Below are positions 11,116 to 23,929 of a stretch of 64,000 bases of DNA, in pieces (position 1 is the stretch's first letter; each line of letters begins with the position of its first letter). The translations under genes were made by a program, and so were the position numbers. Below the pieces are notes generated by a model, which ran no database searches, had not been told where the DNA came from, and was given only the letters and a program-made list of their open reading frames with translations. The stretch comes from Massospora cicadina (lineage: Eukaryota > Entomophthoromycota > Entomophthoromycetes > Entomophthorales > Entomophthoraceae): the NCBI GenBank assembly GCA_022478985.1, contig JAKSZP010014522.1, positions 165,074 to 229,073 of the forward strand, given 5' to 3'.

Positions 11116-13895
11116 AGGATCAAGGTTTGGTCCTCTTGTCCCTTTTTAATTTATAGGTCAGGTGACCCAAAGCTCCTGAGTGTTGGAATTTACCTTTATT
11201 ACTTTTCTTGGTATAAAAGTCTTTATTCCAGATGCTTCATCTGGAGAGGTATTTCCTAAATTATGTTGCCCAATTTTAACTAAAAAGAGGCAAAAAGAGT
11301 ACACTTTATTTTGTTAGAATCAAATTTATAACAGAGATCAGGGAGGTTACTCAGTCCATCTTCAAATAATCCAAGCTAAAATCTATAATTGTTACAAATC
11401 AGGGATTCTGTAGCAGGCTTAGTAATTAAGTCAAATAGGTTTTTCTCACCACATAGCTTGGGTTTGAACCCATATTTGGGTTTTTGAGCAATTAATATGT
11501 GACTGCATTATTTGGGGATTGTCCTCAAAGTAGAGATGGCTTAAAATCTGTCAAAGATTACCCAATACTGTTTTCAGCTATTTTGAAGGTTCAGGTTCAA
11601 TTTCCGTTATCTCCTCATCCAAATTTCCAATTTGGGTAGAAATCCCAACACTAATTATCAAATAGAAATTTAAAATGAGATGTGCCAGTTGTACCTATTC
11701 ATCTCATAACCTTTTTGTACTATTGCAGGTAAAAACTTGTCCTGAAATTCATCATCATCATGCATAAGTTGTAAAGCTTTATAAGAGGTATTTGTAAACT
11801 CATCTGTATATGTTAGCTGCTTTGCCTTTTACTAATAAACTGATATTTTAATGAATATGTATACCTTTACTGCTCTTCAAAACTTATGCTTAATACCAAT
11901 ATTCATAAATATTACTATAATATTAAAGGGATTTTTGAGAGAACAACCCTAGAATCAGGTACTATTTGGTGAATTGTACATAAATATTCTAAGTATTATA
12001 TCTTCACTTTCATAGATCTCATTACCTTGATTGTTTTTGTCGTTAAATTTTATTTATAGATAGAAAATACTGCTTGGTCCTAGGCTTTGTGTCCTATGGA
12101 CTCATAAAAACGTTCCCAAAGTAGTTTTTAAAACTAGTATAACTAGTTTTTATATCCTGTAGATAAATTGCAGATGCTAAAGGCCCTTGTCAAAAATATT
12201 TTCTATTGGCTCACAGTATACATACCTTTTAAACAGATCAGTTTATTAAGAATGGGAAACTAAAACTACTTTACTTGATGGCCCTAAGGCTTATAAAGTA
12301 TGTAGAGAATTAAAATATCACTAAGGAAGAGGCCTGCAAAATGAACCGCCTTTCTTTAATAATTTCAGTAATTCAATGTATTTGGAGCTGTTTATTAAAG
12401 TTAATATGGGATGGGATATTTGTTATTACCTTACTCTAAAAAAATATTACTAAGGGCTGTCTTCTTAAGTTTATTTTAGAGCCTTTTGCTTAAGGTCAGA
12501 GTTATTGCAGGGAAGTAAGTTTTAGGTGAAAATTATGCTAGCTAATAAAAACTTTCACAAAAGTATGATTAAGTAAAAACCCCTAACGCTGTTATCTAAA
12601 TGTTTGAGGTGGCCTATTAAGCTTACTAGATGCTATACCAATGCCTTTAAGTATAAATTCAAGGTAAAAATCAAGAACCATTAAGCTAAGTAAATGATCA
12701 TTCCCCAAAATTTCTTAATTTACTTCATCTTGTTCTCTAATGTTATGACTTTTATGCATATTAATCATTATTGTTTTTATTATAAAATTTCAAGTATAGA
12801 TTTAGGATCTCTTATAGCTAGTTATGCTTGTGAGCTTTTTGTGCTTTAAACACCTTTTCTAAGGACATTATTAAATGAGAGTTTTAGCACTACAGATATA
12901 TATAAACGCGAAATGCTTTTTAATCTCCTTAATAGGTGACTATCTATAAATTTGTTATACTTTATAAGACAATGTTAGGTATAAGGTGATAATAATAAAA
13001 CTTGTAAGGTTTAGAGCAAGGGTCTATTACAAGGGTGAAGTTAGAGTCCCTAAAACAGATCAATAATCAAGCAGTTGCCTCATGTTAGGGCTTTGTTTTT
13101 ATTGGCGAGATAAAAATTCTAAATATAAAATATATGCAAGGTATTCTCAATTCCTATGGTAAATTAGATCCCTTGCTTATTTATGTGCAGATAAACTATA
13201 ATTATTGTAAGTTTAATAGGCTAGGCATCAACTAAAGTGGTCTAACTTTGATAAGATAAGATGATGATGATATTTTCATGGTAGGAACCTTGAAAAGGAT
13301 GCTATCAGCGTGTTATTAATCAAACCTGATAGTTCATGTCAGATTTTCTTATTCATCACGTCTCTAAACTCTACATATACCTGTTTAACCTGATCTTTTG
13401 TTTTAGAGTTACTTTATTACCTTTTAGTGATCTAATTATCTACCAAATCTAGCTAATTATAAAAGAACTATATAATTTTATAAGATTTTGGAGACAATAA
13501 ATTTATAATTCCTTATTATGACTAGTATTTATATCCTAAAGTAGAATAGGATGTTAATTAAGTACTATATAAGTTTCTGCTCAGGATCATAGTGCCTTGT
13601 TATATCTGAAAATGGCAAGATCTTCCTCCATAATTTCATAATCTAATAGTTTTTGTGAGATTTGTCATTAAGGTCCATGTTCTTGTATGGCAAAGTTTTT
13701 CAAAGTTGTAATAACCCTATTTATTTGCTTGAAGGTCTGAGTTTAGATTTTAATAATTTATTAATTTTAAATTAAAATTGATAAATTAATTCATATTTTT
13801 TATAACATCTGAGTCTTCTAACATTTCTTTTTAGTTATACTTAAAATTAATTTTGTTACTTTTAGTAAAAAATGTACAAAATTTTTCTATATAAA
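11116..13895. other. AT-rich region without genes
   Basis: About 2.8 kb of visibly AT-rich DNA with frequent stops on both strands. I find no frame over 60 codons, no transposon motif, no tRNA and no tandem repeat. It is continuous with 19158-20462 if LINE-2 is removed, giving about 4 kb of one AT-rich block. It may be very old, C-to-T mutated transposon sequence or ordinary intergenic DNA. Confidence 0.7.
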
Positions 13896-13908
13896 ATTCA
13901 GTAAAATA
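13896..13908. repeat. 13-bp target-site duplication, left copy (LINE-2)
   Basis: ATTCAGTAAAATA recurs at 19145-19157. On the minus strand a short A run precedes it (plus-strand T run 13909-13914), as expected for the 3' end of a minus-strand LINE. The sequence is low-complexity, but its placement at both element ends makes chance unlikely. Confidence 0.82.
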
Positions 13909-14052
13909 TTTTTTATCAAACTGAGGCAAGCCAACCAGGGGACGGGCATTACTGAGTATGTGTGGAAAATGAAGATAGATAAAATTGGGCACCCCAGGGT
14001 ACTCAGGTTACCCCTGTTGGCAGCGGGACTGCCAGGTATGGGGGTTGGTGTG

Positions 14053-17000
14053 CTACTCTGAGGAGGTTTCCCCTGCTATGGAGCAGGTGTGAAGGAAGGG
14101 GTCTGTGTGGAGGAACCAGAGTGGGAACCACGATTCTATGAGCGCCTGTTGCTTTGGCCTCATATATCCATAGAGCCAGGCTTGGAAGTGCACCAGTAAG
14201 TGGATGTGGAACCTGTTGATAACCCCATGGTTGGTTGGGACCGTGCCCCTGAATGCATCTAAGGCAATGGTGTGGATTGTCCACATTGCAATGGGTATCA
14301 TTAGGGAGCGGAGGGTAGATGGGATTGGTGATTCAATCTGAAGCATGAGGAGGCTCTTTGAGATAGAAAATTCCTGCTCGTTTTGGATCTTAAGCAGGCG
14401 CGCGACTTCCTGCCATATGGCTTTTGTTGGGGGCATGTTTCTAGGCGGTGATGTAGGGAGCCCTCCCCTCCACATACTGCGCAGGTTGCGTGGAGGGAAT
14501 TGGAGTGGTCTGCCATCCTATAGGTCCTTCTCAGACAGCGCCAGGCATTGGCTCTTACCCTTGGCTGTAGGAGTGGGTGGTGCGTCATTCTTCACACTGT
14601 CTTCTGTGTGGTTAAATTGTAGGGGATGTCCAACGCATCTAGGTATTTGATTCTAGCAATGGTTGGGGTCATAGCAAGCATGTCTCTCTGGGGGTGATTT
14701 TCTGGATTTCTTGATTTAAAGTGGGGGCTGGGTCGTCCCCTTCCCTGCACAGTGCCAGTGTTCTCTACAGTCCATCCCATGAAGCGGATGGTTCAGAGGA
14801 TACGTTTGAAGTGAGGAGGGGGTTCCATGTGGGCCCGTTGCAGTAGGGTGTTTACCAAGGTATGATAGTAGTCTGGGTGGGCTATGTGGGTTGAATAATT
14901 TGAGCGTCTGTGAAAAGTTAATTCTCGCTGCCCTGGACCAGTGTTGCTGCGGGAGGTCTGGGGCAAGGACTTCCTTTATCCAGGTACCCAGGATGCGATT
15001 GGCGTGGCTCTCAAAATCTATTAGTCCCATGCCTCCGCTTGAGCGTGGGCCAAATAGTGTTTCCATCTGTATGGGAGGATGGGATCTGAGCCACAGCCAG
15101 CCCTGAATGAGAGCGCGGATTGATGTTATATAGGTGGGTGAGAAGGCGATTGCGTTAGCAGGGTACCATAGTATTGAGAGGATGATTGAGTTAGCAACTA
15201 CTACTCGCCCCATTAGTCCTGGGGATCTTCCCTTGAGGGAGGCGACGCGTTTGGATACCGGTGTAGCAGGTTGCTTTCCATTGTCTCATTGGCATATCCC
15301 CTTGTCTTCAGCCATATCCCAAGGTGGCGGACAGGAGTGGTGGTGGGAGGTGATGCAAAGGGTAAGATGAGTGGGTTTTTCCTTCATATGGGGGTATGAG
15401 GTTCTGGTGTTGTAGCTCAGTTGTTAGTGTACTTGCCTAAGAGAATGATTTCCGTTTTCCTTTTGTTGAGCGATGCGTTGCTCACCATGGAGTATTCCTC
15501 TAGGGTGCATTCCAGCTGTCAGGCATCATTTTTGTTAGATATACCTGCCATGCAGTCATCCGCAAAGGCCAGTATCTTGACTGTTGGCTGGCATTGTGCA
15601 GTTATGCCCATGAGGTGTGAGTCAGTTATGCGGAGGAGTGGATCAAAACTGAAATTATACAGTAGTGGACTGAGGGGGTCCCCTTGTTTGAGCCCTCTGT
15701 GTGATGTGATCTGTTAATTAGGAAGCCAGGGCTGCATACAGCCATGTTTGCAGATTCTGTGAGGATCATCGCCCAGTTTATGAATCTGGGTGGGAGTTTG
15801 AAAACGTGTAAGCATTCCTTTAGGTATGGCCAGCTAACGCGGTCATATGCCTTTTCCTAGTCTAAGAAGACTAGGGCTCCAGTTCCTTTGGACTGACATA
15901 TGTTTGCAACAGGGTGTATGTTGTTCCAGATTGAGCGCCCTGGTATAAACCCAAACTGGTTTGGCGATAGGACGTCAGAGGCAATTGCGCCTAATCTGGC
16001 TAGTAAAATTTTTATTAGAATTTTTGTGTCAGTATTAGATAGTGCGATTGGACGCCAGTTGGCCAGGTCCAATCTGTCACCCTTTTTATATAAGGTTATG
16101 ACGTATGATTCATGGCCACCAGGTAGGAGGCGTGTTTCCAGCAAGCACTGGTTCATAGATGCCTTTAGGAGGGGGGCAATTTGTTGAAAATATTTTTTGT
16201 AAAATTCGTAGGGTATCCCATTAGGCCCTGGGCATTTCTTACGTGGTGCACCGCGAATTGTCTCCCAAAGCTCCTCCCATGTAATTAGATTTAGAATATT
16301 GTAGTTTGGCATCTAGTACTAAAGATATTGTAGTTTGGCGGTGTGCTTTGTATTCCAGCGGTTTGTATAAATTTTGTGATTTTTTGTGGGTCTGTCAGAG
16401 TATCGCAGTATAATTTGGTGGAATAGCGGTGTACTTCTGCCTTGACCTCCTCAGGGTCAGTTGCCACAGAGCCGTCAGTCTTGTGGACCTGTGTGCATGC
16501 AGGCTGGTTGCTGCGGGAGTGGAATTGGCAGAAGAAATATATAGAACATGTTTCTCCTTCCTTTATAAACTTACCCTTGTTTGATACTTTGATTCTGTGT
16601 TGGTGCTCGAAGATAAGGGTGTTTAGTCAGGCGGATATTTCCGCCCATTTGCGTCCCCAGTTGGGGCTATAACTGGGTCTCAGAGTATTATGCTCAAGGT
16701 GGTCCAGTTCCGCCAAGGTACGCCTGATTGTGACTGTATCGGCGGTGTACTTACATGATGCAATATGTTAGGTTTTGTTGATTAGTTCCTTTTTGAAAAT
16801 TGCCCATGTTGCAATGGGATCTGAAGTGAATGGGGCTGTGAATTCTTGGTTCGTGGCCTCATGTTCAATCCATTTGGTTATTTTGGGTAATTTTATGTTT
16901 TCTGGGTGTAACTTTCTCCAGGGCAACACCTGTGCGTTGGTTTGGGTTGGCAATAACTGCACCAAAACAAGTTGGTGGTCAGAAAAATTGACTTTTTTGT

Positions 17001-17640
17001 TGTAAATTTGGAAATTCTTGATTGTTGGGATTGTGGAACGAGGATGTGATCAATGCAGCTCATTGATATGGGAGTTTCCTCATGTATGTTGGGCCGTGTC
17101 ATGTGGGGAAGGAGTGGTGATCTGGGGGGGAGGGCATCCTATAGGACAAGGGATGCCTTCATTGTGTGGAATTCTATGTGTCCCAGTGGGTATCCCCTGG
17201 GGTTCAGCCATCAGTCCATGTCAGGGTTATACCAGCAGTTAAAGTCACCCAACAGGATGGTATCTGGTGGGAGAGTGAGTGTTGGAACGGTTTCAAGAAA
17301 TTGTTTTCTCTCAGCTGTGGTGCACAGTGCATAGATGCATGCTATCAAGATTGTTTCCTCTTGGCATGTGATCATTGCTGCCAGGACGCAGCCATGAAGG
17401 TATGATGAGGAGTTTGTAATTTTTAATTTTTTGTTATTTTAGACAAACACCCCACAGTGAGACGTCCATACTGATTGTGATGGTGAGACCCTGGCTGACC
17501 AGGATCTTTCTTCCCTTGTAGACAGTGGGTTTCTTGGATGGCTAAGATGTCTACAAGGGGTTTTTGCAGGAAGTCCAGCTCTTTGGCTTGGGATGTTTGA
17601 GCCCTGGCTCCCACGATTTTTATGTCCCTATTGACACTGA
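14053..17640 (-). pseudogene. LINE-2 ORF2: endonuclease, reverse transcriptase, zinc region
   Basis: Endonuclease and reverse transcriptase of LINE-2. The endonuclease box LAIQETHC is at about 17550-17525. RT boxes in order: PGPNGIPYEFYKK near 16240-16195, RLDLANWRPIALSNTDTKIL near 16085-16020, NQFGFIPGRSIWNN near 15955-15910 and the catalytic FADD at 15555-15566. The C-terminal CAVCGGEGSLHHRLETCP motif is near 14490-14435, and the protein ends SDPFLHTCSI-like at 14053. At least seven frames are needed to follow it (17614-17423, 17102-16893, 16965-16768, 16312-15857, 15213-14716, 14588-14301, 14475-14053), so it is inactive. Confidence 0.86.
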
Positions 17641-17655
17641 GGTGCCCGCGGCGCC

Positions 17656-19063
17656 TCAGGAGCAGTTGGGAGGGCCCTCTGGCCCTAACCCACCATGACT
17701 CATTTTGGTTATGCTCCGCATCTGTACTCCAACTCTCTCAGTGACAATGTCAGTTCCCTTGATCTGACCCAATGATTTAAGGGAATTGCGGTTTTTTGAA
17801 TTTGCATCAACTTTTCCTGCACGTATCTCAAGATGGTTCAATGCGGGGTGCTGATTGGGTTCTGTAATTTTGGGGTTCAAATTTGGAGAATTGTGCACTG
17901 CATTTTCGCCCATATTGCGGTTGAATTGTTCCTCAAAGTGTGCATGATTGATGTCGCTTGGTGACTCAGTCAAATTGCTTTGAAAATTTTCAATCTGGGC
18001 ATATTGCTCTGATTGGTTGGCTTGGTGAATATCCAAAATATCCTCTTGAATTTGTCTGGGGTCGATGGATGATTCCGCGTGTGCTGCTGCCCGCTTGTGG
18101 AATTTTTGTGCCACTTTGCGTTGTTTATGTGTAACTTGGTCCACGATGAAGTAAAGTCCATCTTCACCCCAGCGGAATGGGTGGTGACTGTCAGTCATTC
18201 TGGTGAAGTTTTCATTACTTTCATTCATGGTTTCCTCACAATAGTCTGCTTCCATTAAGCCCTCCTTCATGGGGCATGCGTGTTCCTTGTGTCCCAATGA
18301 ACTGCAGTGGTTGCATATAGGTGGTGCGCATTCTGGTGTAACTCAGAGTGCAGATGACTATCCCCCATCTGCAAAGTGAAACTCTGCTGTGCGGGGGATT
18401 CTTGATAAGTCATCTTCCACTTTGGGGAATGGGTTGATTATGGCAATAGCTTTGCCTGTGCACAGGGTTGGCATCAGGCAAAATTGTAATTTGAGTTGCA
18501 TAATTTCTCCATAGACAATGAGCCCTTTGTGGAGCTCCTCCTCAATTACCTTATGAGGAAGGTTGGTAGGGAGCGAGTTGAAGGAGATGAACAAAGTTTT
18601 TGCTTTGTTCCACCTGGTATGCATGGTGCGCACTATTCTTTTGCCCTCAGGAAGGGTAATTTTGATGCAGACTTTTGCTGCGGCATCTGCTTCTTTAGCT
18701 GTTTTGAAACCAATATCAATCCAGCCATGGCTCATATTGTGGTGGTGACATATACCGCGTGGGGGAAAAGGGAGGGCTGTTTCTCGCATGTTTTCTCCCA
18801 CAGGGTTGGGGACTCATCCCCAAGGAAGAGTTGGAGCCCGTGCTCCACCTTTGAAAGGGGTTGGTTACATTGGATATACATGTATTGATTTTGTTTTATA
18901 GTAAACACCATAAACCTGGATGGTGTCTGAGTTTGTGGTTTCTTGGTGGCTTGGGTTCCTGTCCCCCTCCAGGGCGTTTTTTGCCCTTGGGTGCACCGTT
19001 TTGCGCACCTCTTGATGCAACGCTCGCCCAGGTTGTATTAGATTTATTATTAAAATCGCCCAT
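17656..19063 (-). pseudogene. LINE-2 ORF1: RNA-binding protein with CCHC knuckle
   Basis: Start chosen at the ATG 19063-19061, because MGDFNNKSNTTWASVASRG matches the LINE-1 ORF1 start. The frame breaks near 18895, resumes at 18801-18358 with the shared block GWIDIGFKTAKEADAAAKV and LPTLCTGKAIAI, and breaks again. The third part, 18297-17656, is in one frame and begins within the knuckle CNHCSSLGHKEHAC (about 18275-18315). The C-terminus is rich in Asn, Gln and Glu and ends GPEGPPNC. About 460 codons in total. Cytoplasmic RNA-binding role is inferred from the family. Confidence 0.84.
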
Positions 19064-19144
19064 CTCTCCTGTGTGATTATGAAAAAGTGCTGTTTGAATT
19101 GGATTGTAGTAACTAAAGTGATTGTTATGGGAAAAAAGCCTCTT

Positions 19145-19157
19145 ATTCAGTAAAATA
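19145..19157. repeat. 13-bp target-site duplication, right copy (LINE-2)
   Basis: Copy of 13896-13908; 5' boundary of the minus-strand LINE-2. Confidence 0.82.
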
Positions 19158-20462
19158 ATTATCACAAAATCATTTAGATTAAAATTGAATTAAATACAGC
19201 TTTAACCATCTTTCATGTAGATATTTCTGGCCCTGATGTTGATTTAAGCATAATTTTAATTTCTTCCTTTACTAAGAATTCCTCTAAAATTGACATGACA
19301 AGAACCCTTGGAATCACCCCTTCAAGGCGAGATTTAGTAAGTTATTAGATATATTCTGCTTGTACCCAACTGACTAAACTAGGGTGTTATTATCTCAAAT
19401 AGTGTACTGAATTATTCTTTTTAAAAATAAAGTATCTGACCTGACCATATCATTTAAAAGTTCTTAGGTCAACCCTCACACAAGCACTAAACTAAAACTT
19501 TACTTCTATACTGGACTCTGGTAACTTAGTCTATTTCTATAGTCTTTTTTATCCTTATGAGATTAAATTATGATGTTTGACAAGACTTAGTTTAAATACA
19601 AAAAGAATCATCCGCTAAGGCCTGCAGATAGCTTTTGGTATGTGTAGTAATAGCATAAATTACTACCATTTATAAACCATTGTGCTAAAGTATCAATTCA
19701 AGATTGTATATACAAGGCCAAGTAGATGAAATATAAAAAACATTGGGAAAAAGCAGTTATTCATTTAGGTTATATGTAGGGAAAGAGTATACAAACGTGC
19801 AAAAAACCAAAAAAATTATGATACAAATTTACTGGGATATGACTGACATAATCTCATATATTGTGTTGCTCACATTATAGTTTTTATAAATTCACATTCC
19901 CAAGGAGAAAGATAGATATATCAGAAGGAAACAACAATTTATATGGATTATTCTAATCAAAGATATATAATTCTCTATGAATAAAGCAAAGATTTATTAT
20001 CCTTTATAATATAGACTAACCATAAATGTTCTAGAATCTATATGATGGTGTAAAATTGTATTTATTGTAGGTTGCAAAATAAAAATTATTTACAGAAAAA
20101 AATTCAACTTTTGTTTTAAAATAAATGATTATTATGATAATTGTGATGTTTTACTAATGAAATGAGGCAATGCTGTCATGGTTGAATGACATGATTATGG
20201 GAGTAGATTTCAAAGATAAGGAGGAGATGGACTAGGCCAGAAAAGTCAATTTGGTTGCAATCCATTATCTTAAATTCAATCTAGATAACCATTGTGTTAG
20301 GGCTAGGCAGGCCCAAGTTTGTCCCCAGGATCTCATGATGGGGGCCCAGAAATTACAGCAATGAGGTTAATATTACATGCTATATATTAAACAATGACAG
20401 TTCTTTATTTTAACCCAAAAGAGGGATTAAATTCAATTTCAAAATTTAGTTTTACAATTAAA
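19158..20462. other. AT-rich region without genes
   Basis: About 1.3 kb, the continuation of the AT-rich block interrupted by LINE-2. No frame, motif or repeat found. Confidence 0.7.
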
Positions 20463-20985
20463 GGGGCGTTTGGGTGATGTCAAAATTTTGAGATTGTGCT
20501 TACTTGAGATACAAAATTATGCTTTTCTTTCAGATTATTATCACTTATTAATAAACGATTTGATTTAAACAGAACAATCTGATAATTAGTACCAGGTGAT
20601 GCTTTTCTTTCCACTTGACATCACTTTCAAGCGAATTTATTAAAAGCATCCATTAAATTTTCCATCGCCACCCACACCATATCAGTTTTCCATTTTATGT
20701 CAGCGGATCCACCACCTGCTGCTCCCAGCGTGGGGCAGAGGAGTCCCACCTGCTAGTATTTTCTGCCCAGCAGGCAAATGCATGTGAACTGGCCCATCCA
20801 GTCTGCCTAATGCATCAGGCTGATTTGTCCCTCCAAGGGACTTATTATTACACTTAGCGCAAGTCCACCCAACCTGCCCCCACCCACTTGTTCTACCCCA
20901 ATCCAATAAATGCTTTTGCCTCTGAGCTGAATATGCTAATTCTTCCTGTATGCTGACAAAACAATAATTGAGCTGGCAACGTCCA
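20463..20985. other. Non-coding stretch upstream of an ORF1-like relic
   Basis: Starts with GGGGCGTTTGGGTGATGTC, a start that resembles the ends of some DNA transposons, and a related phrase AGGGCGTTTGGTTTG occurs at 22423 in the same (not inverted) orientation. Because the two are direct and share little else, I do not call a transposon. The Pro-rich frame starting ATG at 20699 is stopped after about 20 codons. A minus-strand frame 20906-20700 has no recognisable content. Confidence 0.4.
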
Positions 20986-22300
20986 CATTTTCACCAGCGA
21001 GATTTATTGACTTCCGCCCTTATAAGGGCTATTTTGATATTGGTTTTCCCACTGAAGAAGACGCAGCTGCTGCAGCAACTACGCCTTTAATATATAAAAA
21101 CGCACCTATTACCATAACCCGTACATGCCTCTCCCCAGTGACACCACAATGGTGGTGACATTTGCGAACCTTCCTTGCACCTTCCTCTAAACACTCTGTG
21201 AAGAATTGATGATGGGGCTGTATAATTATGGCACAACCCCCATTCTCACTTCCTGGTCCCAAGCCTGGAGCTGAGCAGTTAGTGGCACCACAGGCAATGG
21301 CCACCATTACCCCCCACCAGCCAACCATAGCCCAGCACATCCCACCACGTGCCCATATCCCATCTCACCAGATCACTTCTTTTGGGCTCATATTGACAAT
21401 GGCGCACTGTTTGCCCCCTCCGCCATGAGTTGAATTATTCCAAAAAAACTGTAGCTACAATTCAAAAATGTGGAATCCGTCAAGCCCACACATGAGGCTA
21501 CACAAACAGCGTTTGAATGGGATTTTGGCTGCCCCCACACCCCCAGCTGAACGCTCAAAAATCAACAAAACTTTGCAACCAAAGCCTGCTGGCTTAATTT
21601 CTCACAATATACCCAATCAGGAGCAGGTTTGAGCCCAAATTCAATCAAACCAATTTCACGCCCCAAAACTTACCCAAACCAAACCACATCCCTCCAAATC
21701 AATCATGCTCAACCAAAATCCCTGGGACTTATTGGATGATTAGCTGATTCCGGAGTAGTTAATCCCACCTCCTGACTTTCCATAAAAATTTGGAATCATA
21801 TCTACCTTCAGATTTCGATGCCCCATTCCCACCCAAGAAATATGTCCCCAAACCCACCGCTACACCATTATTGAGTGACCATCAACTTGCTGAGGCTGCA
21901 GTGGCCTCTCTAAACCGCCATCTCCATGAAGCCATGTGGAACTATCTTTCACTGAATTTAATGAAGGGCCACATTTAATTGATTACCCCGCCAATTTCCT
22001 GAGGTTTGCAAAAGTGGAAATGAATGATTAAGGGAAACTGCCACCTCTGTTATTAAGCAAGTGGTTGCACTGGCAGAAATTTCCCCCACCACGCGCATCA
22101 TCAGAGCCAATATCACAAAATTCTCCCAGCTTCCCGATGCATGCATACAAGCCAAACACCATGTTGCCAAATTCCTGGAGGCTATGCTCCAGGCCCAGAT
22201 TGTTACCAAAGAAGTTAACAATTTCTATTTTGCCTTGACCCACATCCTGCGGATGCCCCAACCCTTTGCTCTCAGCTTTGATCCGCCTCTTCATTTGTGA
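20985..22300 (+). pseudogene. Decayed coding relic, possibly a LINE ORF1 of another lineage
   Basis: Three frames show protein-like segments in series. First, 20999-21150 reads FRPYKGYFDIGFPTEEDAAA, which resembles the D(L/I)GF....(A/E)AA core of the ORF1 proteins at 10650 and 18720. Next comes a Pro-rich section (21228-21428, 21540-21780). Then two helical segments follow: 21790-21978 (DHQLAEAAVASLNRHLHEAMW) and 22061-22300 (TRIIRANITKFSQLPDACIQ). I do not recognise the whole. The parallels favour an ORF1-type RNA-binding protein. It lies directly before LINE-3 on the same strand and could be a separate truncated element. Confidence 0.4.
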
Positions 22301-22599
22301 AGATGAAATCAATAATCCACCTGATCCCCCCTCCCCTCCCCTCTGTGGGATAAACAAATTCACAACCGCTACACCTGGTAGGTTAATTTTCCTATTTGTT
22401 TTGGTGTCTTGTCACACATTTAGGGCGTTTGGTTTGTGTGTTCAGTTGTTATTTTTGTATCAGAAATGTCCATCCCCTGGTCAGCTTACCTTGAATAAAT
22501 TTAAATCAATACCAGGTGATATGATCACGTTTAATAAGCAAGGACAGGATTGGACGAATGCAGTAAAGGGTAGTGGACCTGATCTACACGCCAAAGTCT

Positions 22600-23850
22600 G
22601 GCACAAAAGTCAATGAAAACCAAAATAAAATAAAAAACCTGAGGTGGTGCACCCACGGATTTTGTGGTTTTTAGTAAAGTACTGCTGTTACATGTAAAGT
22701 GTCCTACTCTCAACTGGGTTGTCATTGGTTATACATGGTAACAATGCCTTTTGGTCACAGAGGCACCAGAAATGTGGAAAAGTTTGGCAAAGCCCAACTA
22801 AAATTACTCCTGCAAGCTGTGTGCATGACAACCCACACTACCGTTGTGGCTGGGTGGACCTTGGGTTTGAGACAAAGGAGGAATCAAACAAAGCTGCAAA
22901 GGTCAGAGTAGTGATTGACCTTCCCAACGGTCAACTGTTTGGTATTGACCAATTGTATATGTTGGACAGAACACAAAGATATATTTATAAGTTTTGACTA
23001 TCTTCTGACAACACTGGCGTGCACAGTAGTCAAACACCATATCCAGAAGGGCTTGGAATCCTCTGGAGAAATTTTGCTAAATCTGAGTTGCAAAGATTCC
23101 AGCTGATGCTGACCCTTAGCATAGGGAAGGCGATTTCAATTATTTTCCCAAACTTTGGAGTTAGCAGAGGATCTCACAAATTTCCCCCATATTGCATCCA
23201 TTATTATTGACGGAAAAATCTTAAATATTTTGTGCAACAGTTGAGATTGCGCCATATGCAATCACTGTCATGCCTTTAGGCACAAGATTAATGCCTGTCC
23301 CATAAAAGAAGGCTTAAGAGAAATAGAATTCTGTGAGGAGGAATAAGCAAGGATGACTCAAAGTATGGCAAAAATCACTGATATCACACAAGTATTTAAC
23401 TTGGGAGAATTTAGAAGAGATAAAATTATTACTCAATTTCCCTGGAGAAGCGAAAAATGGCCAAAGAGGCTAAAAAGTTGGTCATGACCAAGGCAAAGGC
23501 CTCAGTGGAATCATACATCTTGCTTGAACAGAATTAGGAAGACATGGAAGAACTAGCAACAATGAGCTAATCAAATGCCACAGAAAAAAGCAACGAATCC
23601 AAACAAAGAGGATCTGATGGAATCCAATTTTGGAAGCAAATTTTTCAGCACAGGAGTTTGGCACACCCTAATATTACGAATTACAACCCAAATAGCATAA
23701 AAATTATTAAGTGAATGCATCAAACAAAACTGTGCAATGAGAACACACAAGTGCACTGCAATGATAAATTTAAAGCCAACAAAGGCAAGAAGGGAACAAA
23801 ACAGCAGTAGTGAAAAGGGAATAATAGACTTCAGTGCTTACTCATCATTA
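22600..23850 (+). pseudogene. LINE-3 ORF1 remnant
   Basis: Frame 22719-22997 contains GWVDLGFETKEESNKAAKVR and VVIDLPNGQ, the shared core of ORF1 in LINE-1 and LINE-2. The sequence then shifts frame (23019-23210, LTLSIGKAISIIF corresponds to LCTGKAIAI). A knuckle CAICNHCHAFRHKINACPIK is readable at about 23250-23300 with intact CX2CX4HX4C spacing. Many frameshifts; inactive. Downstream to 23850 the composition (Lys, Glu, Gln-rich) fits the C-terminal part of ORF1. Confidence 0.7.
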
Positions 23851-23929
23851 TGGTACATGCATTAAGGATGAAAAGGTGAACAAAGAGGGCGAGGAAGTAA
23901 GGCGGGTGCCCTGCTAACTGCTTCTGAGG

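Larger units (their letters stand above)
13909..19144 (-). mobile_element. LINE-2: full-length Tad1-like LINE, related to LINE-1
   Basis: A 5.24-kb minus-strand element with the same order as LINE-1: ORF1 (about 19063-17656) with a CCHC knuckle, then ORF2 (about 17640-14053). ORF1 and RT motifs are clearly homologous to LINE-1 but differ at many residues, so this is another subfamily rather than a recent sister copy. It is flanked by a 13-bp duplication and inserted in AT-rich DNA. Stops and frameshifts are more frequent than in LINE-1. Confidence 0.87.

Noticed and set aside
20463..22450. DNA transposon bounded by GGGCGTTTGG motifs
   Set aside because: The two motifs are in direct, not inverted, orientation, and the sequence after them differs; no transposase reading.
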